Shown here one piece after another: positions 62,575 through 64,000 of a stretch of DNA of 64,000 nt. The position numbers and the translations under genes are program-made. This DNA comes from Paenibacillus ihuae (GTDB lineage Bacteria; Bacillota; Bacilli; Paenibacillales; Paenibacillaceae). The stretch is taken from assembly GCF_001368795.1 (NCBI RefSeq), contig NZ_LN831198.1:238515-302514 (forward strand). Reading direction: 5' to 3'. Under the pieces are notes generated by a model that was not told the DNA's origin, searched no databases, and saw only the letters and a program-made list of their open reading frames with translations. Position 1 is the first letter of the stretch, and every line of letters starts with the position of its first letter.

Positions 62575-62960
62575 TGACTCTCGCAGAGGTGCGCGACTGG
62601 CTGAAGTTGCAGGTGGACTGTCCTGCTTGGTATATCGGTAAAGCCGACACCAGCAAAGCGCAGTGCATCAGCCTATACAACCTGAATAACGGTACGCCAG
62701 TTCTTGCGATCGGTGGACTGGAGAACACCAGCTATGCGGTCAAGTCGGTGTCCATACTGGTGCACTGGACTAAGAATGCAGACACAGCGGAGCAGAAGGC
62801 CCAGGAGGTCTACGCTGCGCTATTTGGGCAGCCTGCGGTGATTGCCGGTAAGCGAGTGATCAACTTCCAAATGAGGACCGCAGAGCCTGTCAGCGTGGGT
62901 ACTGATGATGCCGGGATATTCGAATATGTGATTGAGACAACGATTTATTACGAAAGGTAG
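62571..62960 (+). CDS. Phage minor capsid/tail terminator-like protein
   Basis: 129 residues: LAEVRDWLKLQVDCPAWYIG, VSILVHWTKNADTAEQKAQE, ending IFEYVIETTIYYER. The fold and place fit tail terminator proteins (minor capsid 3 family), which end tail growth and join it to the head. Confidence 0.75.
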   Translation: MMTLAEVRDWLKLQVDCPAWYIGKADTSKAQCISLYNLNNGTPVLAIGGLENTSYAVKSVSILVHWTKNADTAEQKAQEVYAALFGQPAVIAGKRVINFQMRTAEPVSVGTDDAGIFEYVIETTIYYER

Positions 62961-62969
62961 GGGATTGAA

Positions 62970-63422
62970 TTGGCGACAACAGGTGTTTTCCCGGTTCACA
63001 ATAATGTTTTCAAAGTCGGTTCTCTTGGCCGGGCTTCTACGCCTACTGAGATGATCGAGATCAAGGATTTGGAGAACTTCTCTATCTCCATTGATGGCAA
63101 TACGGAAGAGTGGTCTCCGATGGATCAGGGCGGCTGGACCCGCCGGGCAGTAACCGGTAAGGGCATGACGATCAGCTTTACCGGCAAACGGCACTACGGA
63201 GATCCTGGTAATGATTATATCGCTGGCCTGATGATCGGTACGGGCCAGGAAGTCGAAACCAAATTCGAGTGGACGCTGCCAAGCGGTGCAAAGCTGGCTA
63301 TGGATTGTGTAATCAACTTGACGGCTCCTGCAGGTGGCGACAGCACGAATATTGATGCGTTGGAATTTGAACTTTTATCTGACGGTAAGCCGACCTTTAC
63401 GCCGGCGCCAGTCACACCCTAA
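62970..63422 (+). CDS. Phage major tail (tube) protein
   Basis: 150 residues: VFPVHNNVFKVGSLGRASTP, SISIDGNTEEWSPMDQGGWT and KGMTISFTGKRHYGDPGNDY are typical of siphovirus tail tube subunits. The start is TTG behind AGGTAGGGG. It forms the tube for DNA delivery. Confidence 0.85.
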   Translation: MATTGVFPVHNNVFKVGSLGRASTPTEMIEIKDLENFSISIDGNTEEWSPMDQGGWTRRAVTGKGMTISFTGKRHYGDPGNDYIAGLMIGTGQEVETKFEWTLPSGAKLAMDCVINLTAPAGGDSTNIDALEFELLSDGKPTFTPAPVTP

Positions 63423-63435
63423 GGAGGGCTAATTA

Positions 63436-63753
63436 ATGGCTGCACACAATATTAAACTCACAGGAAAATTCAGCACCGAGAAACCGACCATCGAGATCGG
63501 TGATAAGAAATACCAGATCGATGACAGCGTGGAGAGTGTCCTGGCCTTCCAAGAGGCCGCGACCTCAGGTTTCGAGGGTATGCTTAACGCCCTGAAGGGG
63601 GCGCTGGGCGATGAGGCTTACGAGGAGCTGAACATTCCTAAGATGGCCTTTGGTAACCTGCAGATTTTATCTACAGGGATCCTGGCCGCTCAGTCCAATG
63701 TCAGTTATGACGAGGCAGCTGCCCGATTTCGCCGGTCAGCCGAACAAGGCTGA
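63436..63753 (+). CDS. Tail assembly chaperone, first frame (gpG-like)
   Basis: 105 residues, helical, starting AAHNIKLTGKFSTEKPTIEI with ALGDEAYEELNIPKMAFGNL. It is placed between the tail tube gene and, further on, the tape measure, where the chaperone pair normally sits. The end overlaps an open frame in +1; TTT-C at 63727-63730 could allow a +1 slip giving a longer chaperone. Confidence 0.8.
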   Translation: MAAHNIKLTGKFSTEKPTIEIGDKKYQIDDSVESVLAFQEAATSGFEGMLNALKGALGDEAYEELNIPKMAFGNLQILSTGILAAQSNVSYDEAAARFRRSAEQG

Positions 63754-64000
63754 TATCTGGTATGACCTGATTGACGATTGGCCGCTGATTGAAGCCAGCC
63801 TGGCGAAACAGTACAGCATCCGGATCCGGCAGCACGGTGATATGCCCTGGGAAGAGTTTTGCTCCCTGGTCGCCGGGCTTATGCCGGATACGCCGCTGGG
63901 TAGCATAGTCGCGATACGGGCTGAGAAGGACCGAAAGGTCATTAAAGGATTCAACTCAGAACAGCGGCGGATACACCGAGAGTGGCGACAACGGCAGGCG
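63707..64000 (+). CDS. Tail assembly chaperone, second frame (gp15-like), partial
   Basis: 98 codons to the window end, no stop. The product reads MTRQLPDFAGQPNKADIWYD, WPLIEASLAKQYSIRIRQ, MPWEEFCSLVAGLMPDTPLG and EQRRIHREWRQRQ, matching gp15-type second chaperone proteins. ATG at 63707 lies in the end of the preceding gene but has no clear ribosome site, so a +1 frameshift from that gene is as likely as separate initiation. Confidence 0.65.
   Translation, partial: MTRQLPDFAGQPNKADIWYDLIDDWPLIEASLAKQYSIRIRQHGDMPWEEFCSLVAGLMPDTPLGSIVAIRAEKDRKVIKGFNSEQRRIHREWRQRQA

Overview
The window looks like a chromosome segment of a spore-forming Firmicute, most probably Paenibacillus. The reasons are: an SspH-type small spore protein and a SleB-like hydrolase, Leu T-box leaders, a CIRCE element ahead of groESL, a Ku/ligase/polymerase NHEJ set, and the gene order tsaE-tsaB-rimI-tsaD ... 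ydiF-like ABC-F ... moaC ... tatA-tatC ... groES-groEL, which parallels the Bacillus ydi locus. Assignment is from gene content and order only; no database search was possible.

Layout. 1-38.2 kb is host chromosome: the end of a chemotaxis receptor; a D-2-hydroxyacid dehydrogenase; thpR; a SleB-like hydrolase; a diacylglycerol glucosyltransferase-like gene; a TetR regulator with a YhgE/Pip-type membrane protein (both preceded by the same 23-bp operator-like palindrome); glutamate synthase large subunit, split by a frameshift; a two-gene ABC exporter; a bactofilin and an M23 peptidase gene, the latter split at an in-phase A-AAA-AAC heptamer; cardiolipin synthase; a YitT protein; an NHEJ operon (ku, ligase, polymerase); sspH; a DMT exporter; the tsaE-tsaB-rimI-tsaD operon; tandem leucine T-boxes and leuA; a cluster of DnaA boxes next to the ABC-F gene; 5-formyl-THF cyclo-ligase, moaC and mogA/moaB; tatA and tatC; groES-groEL.

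38.2-64 kb is the left part of a siphovirus-type prophage inserted just after groEL. It runs from integrase, ImmA-like protease and repressor (leftward) across an operator region into a rightward early/replication block (HTH proteins, AbrB-like protein, DUF2800 nuclease, DUF2815 ssDNA-binding protein, family A DNA polymerase, VapE-type primase/helicase, VRR-NUC, SNF2 helicase). A late sigma-like regulator and an Acb2/Tad1-like small protein follow, and then the packaging, head and tail genes (terminases, portal, minor capsid, scaffold, major capsid, connectors, tail tube, tail chaperones). The window ends inside the tail chaperone pair, so the right prophage end is not seen.

Most notable points: the Acb2/Tad1-like candidate anti-defence protein; a leader element with three mutually exclusive pairing segments shared by sspH and groEL; a DnaA-box cluster in the same genomic context as the Bacillus gcp-ydiF cluster; low-complexity, FUS-like tails on phage ssDNA-binding proteins; and a candidate phage origin with GTCAAC repeats.
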